Of a stretch of 5,941 bases of DNA, positions 5,106 to 5,941 are shown in pieces. Position numbers and translations under genes: made by a program. Position 1 is the stretch's first letter. Each line of letters opens with the position of its first letter. The notes under the pieces were generated by a model. The model had not been told where the DNA came from. It was given only the letters and a program-made list of their open reading frames with translations, and ran no database searches. The DNA lies in contig VXZL01000240.1 of NCBI GenBank assembly GCA_009845505.1, positions 1 through 5,941 of the forward strand, in the 5' to 3' direction. This stretch comes from Candidatus Poribacteria bacterium (GTDB lineage: Bacteria; Poribacteria; WGA-4E; WGA-3G).

Positions 5106-5941
5106 TTATTGGGTTTCCAAAACCGTAGCCTCAAAGAGCGTAAGTGCTGTTTTGAGTTGTGGGTCGTCCTCAGCTTCAACCCTTCGCATGAGTGGAGTTT
5201 TCTGATTCGTCTCTTCGGGCGTGTTCTCAGATTTTGCTGGTTCAGATGGAACAGTATCTAAAACAACCCACTCAATTTTTACAGGTTCGCCGACAGCGTG
5301 CGTGAGTGCCTCAGTTATAATTTTTTTGTCGTCTTCCATAATTATGGGGAGAGATGAAGGCAAACACGCGATTTCAACCACGTCTGTAGCGTTCACAGAT
5401 AGGACGGATTCCGCCAATAAGCCACGACTGATCCGCATTGGAAGGTTGGATCTGATCTCCTCCCAAAACGAAGGCAGTTCTGTCAGTGAACAGACATCAG
5501 AAGAGGTTGACCTATTTGGTGTCGGTGCAGGGGAAGTTGAGGCTTGTTTGTCGTACTGTTTACCTGTCGCTTCCTTTGCCAAATCAGATGGGTTTGGGGA
5601 AGAAGTCTCTTGCCTTGTAGGGAAAGGAAGTTGGTTGGATGTAGCTCGTGTACTCGTTGGATTTTCGCTCGAAAATAGAGATTGCTGGGGCGGCATTTTC
5701 TGTATTTCTGAAATCCCGGCCTCATCGAATTTCCGCTCTAATGTCGATAGTTTACTAACAATATCTTCAAGATGTACACCTTCTTCAAGCGAATTAAGTT
5801 GAATAAACGCAGCCTCTAATTGCAGTTGGGGGTACCCGTACTGCTTGATATCGCGACTGGTGTGCATCAAAATTCTAATAATTCGCGATAGTCGATTGAC
5901 TGACATCTGTTCAGCCTGCTGTTTGAGTTCAGGGAGATCCG
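5106..5941 (-). CDS. dnaX: DNA polymerase III subunit tau/gamma, C-terminal part (partial)
   Basis: DnaX is the clamp-loader ATPase subunit, which also bridges polymerase cores in its long (tau) form. The last 277 residues are visible; the ATPase part lies beyond the right edge. The visible part opens with the end of the collar domain III: LKQQAEQMSVNRLSRIIRIL, then YGYPQLQLEAAFIQL, the usual end of that helical bundle. Next is a Ser/Pro/Thr-rich linker (about 5480-5700). After it comes a small C-terminal domain (LPSFWEEIRSNLP through VKIEWVVLD, about 5255-5475), a second acidic linker, and a DDPQLKTALTLFEATVLET tail that matches the common DPxVxxALxLFxA ending. Although a Met codon exists at 5904-5906, the reading frame stays open to the edge, so it is not the start. 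It heads the dnaX-ybaB-recR cluster. A run of seven A at 5321-5327 may allow slippage. Confidence 0.9.
   Translation of the reverse strand, partial: DLPELKQQAEQMSVNRLSRIIRILMHTSRDIKQYGYPQLQLEAAFIQLNSLEEGVHLEDIVSKLSTLERKFDEAGISEIQKMPPQQSLFSSENPTSTRATSNQLPFPTRQETSSPNPSDLAKEATGKQYDKQASTSPAPTPNRSTSSDVCSLTELPSFWEEIRSNLPMRISRGLLAESVLSVNATDVVEIACLPSSLPIIMEDDKKIITEALTHAVGEPVKIEWVVLDTVPSEPAKSENTPEETNQKTPLMRRVEAEDDPQLKTALTLFEATVLETQ

Noticed and set aside
5221..5802. 193-residue plus-strand open frame opposite dnaX
   Set aside because: Antisense to dnaX, with serine-rich low-complexity content that mirrors the linker of the real gene, and no clear start signal.

Overview
The window is a bacterial chromosomal segment in which all seven genes lie on the minus strand and read right to left. 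From right to left they are: the 3' part of dnaX (DNA polymerase III tau/gamma), a YbaB/EbfC nucleoid-associated protein, recR, an exported M28-family zinc hydrolase resembling glutaminyl cyclases, mnmG (gidA), rsmG (gidB), and the 5' end of a small gene that looks like a STAS-domain protein. Two widely conserved bacterial neighbourhoods, dnaX-ybaB-recR and mnmG-rsmG, are joined here by the M28 gene.

Layout: dnaX (5106-5941, 5' end outside the window) is followed by a 9-bp stem-loop just after its stop codon, then a 129-bp gap, ybaB (4668-4976), a 121-bp gap holding a heptamer array, recR (3932-4546), and the M28 gene (2930-3931), whose ATG directly abuts the recR stop. After a 60-bp gap come mnmG (965-2869), a 94-bp gap holding inverted heptamer arrays, rsmG (199-870, TTG start), an 82-bp gap, and the STAS-like gene (1-116, continuing off the left edge). 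No stretch longer than about 130 bases lacks a gene. I see no tRNA, rRNA, CRISPR, transposase or SRP RNA gene.

The most unusual feature is a family of degenerate 7-bp tandem repeats (minus-strand consensus about ARCNRWY, e.g. AGCAGTC, AACCGAT, AGCCAAT, AGCAAAC). It occurs in five blocks: two between mnmG and rsmG, where one runs into the mnmG stop codon; two inside the N-terminal coding part of the M28 gene; and one ending about 5 bases before the recR ATG. One M28 block encodes the end of the signal peptide. There, gaining or losing a single 7-bp unit would bring a stop codon in within a few codons, so it could act as an on/off switch. Comparable heptameric short tandem repeats are known from filamentous cyanobacteria; here they sit among housekeeping genes.

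Organism: the proteins are ordinary bacterial versions and base composition is intermediate. The repeats, the mixed start codons and the gene order suggest an uncultured lineage. A Poribacteria-like bacterium is my best guess, at low confidence, because I cannot run a search. Functionally, the cluster covers replication (DnaX), nucleoid and recombinational repair (YbaB, RecR), tRNA wobble modification (MnmG) and 16S rRNA methylation (RsmG), with one exported enzyme embedded in the operon.
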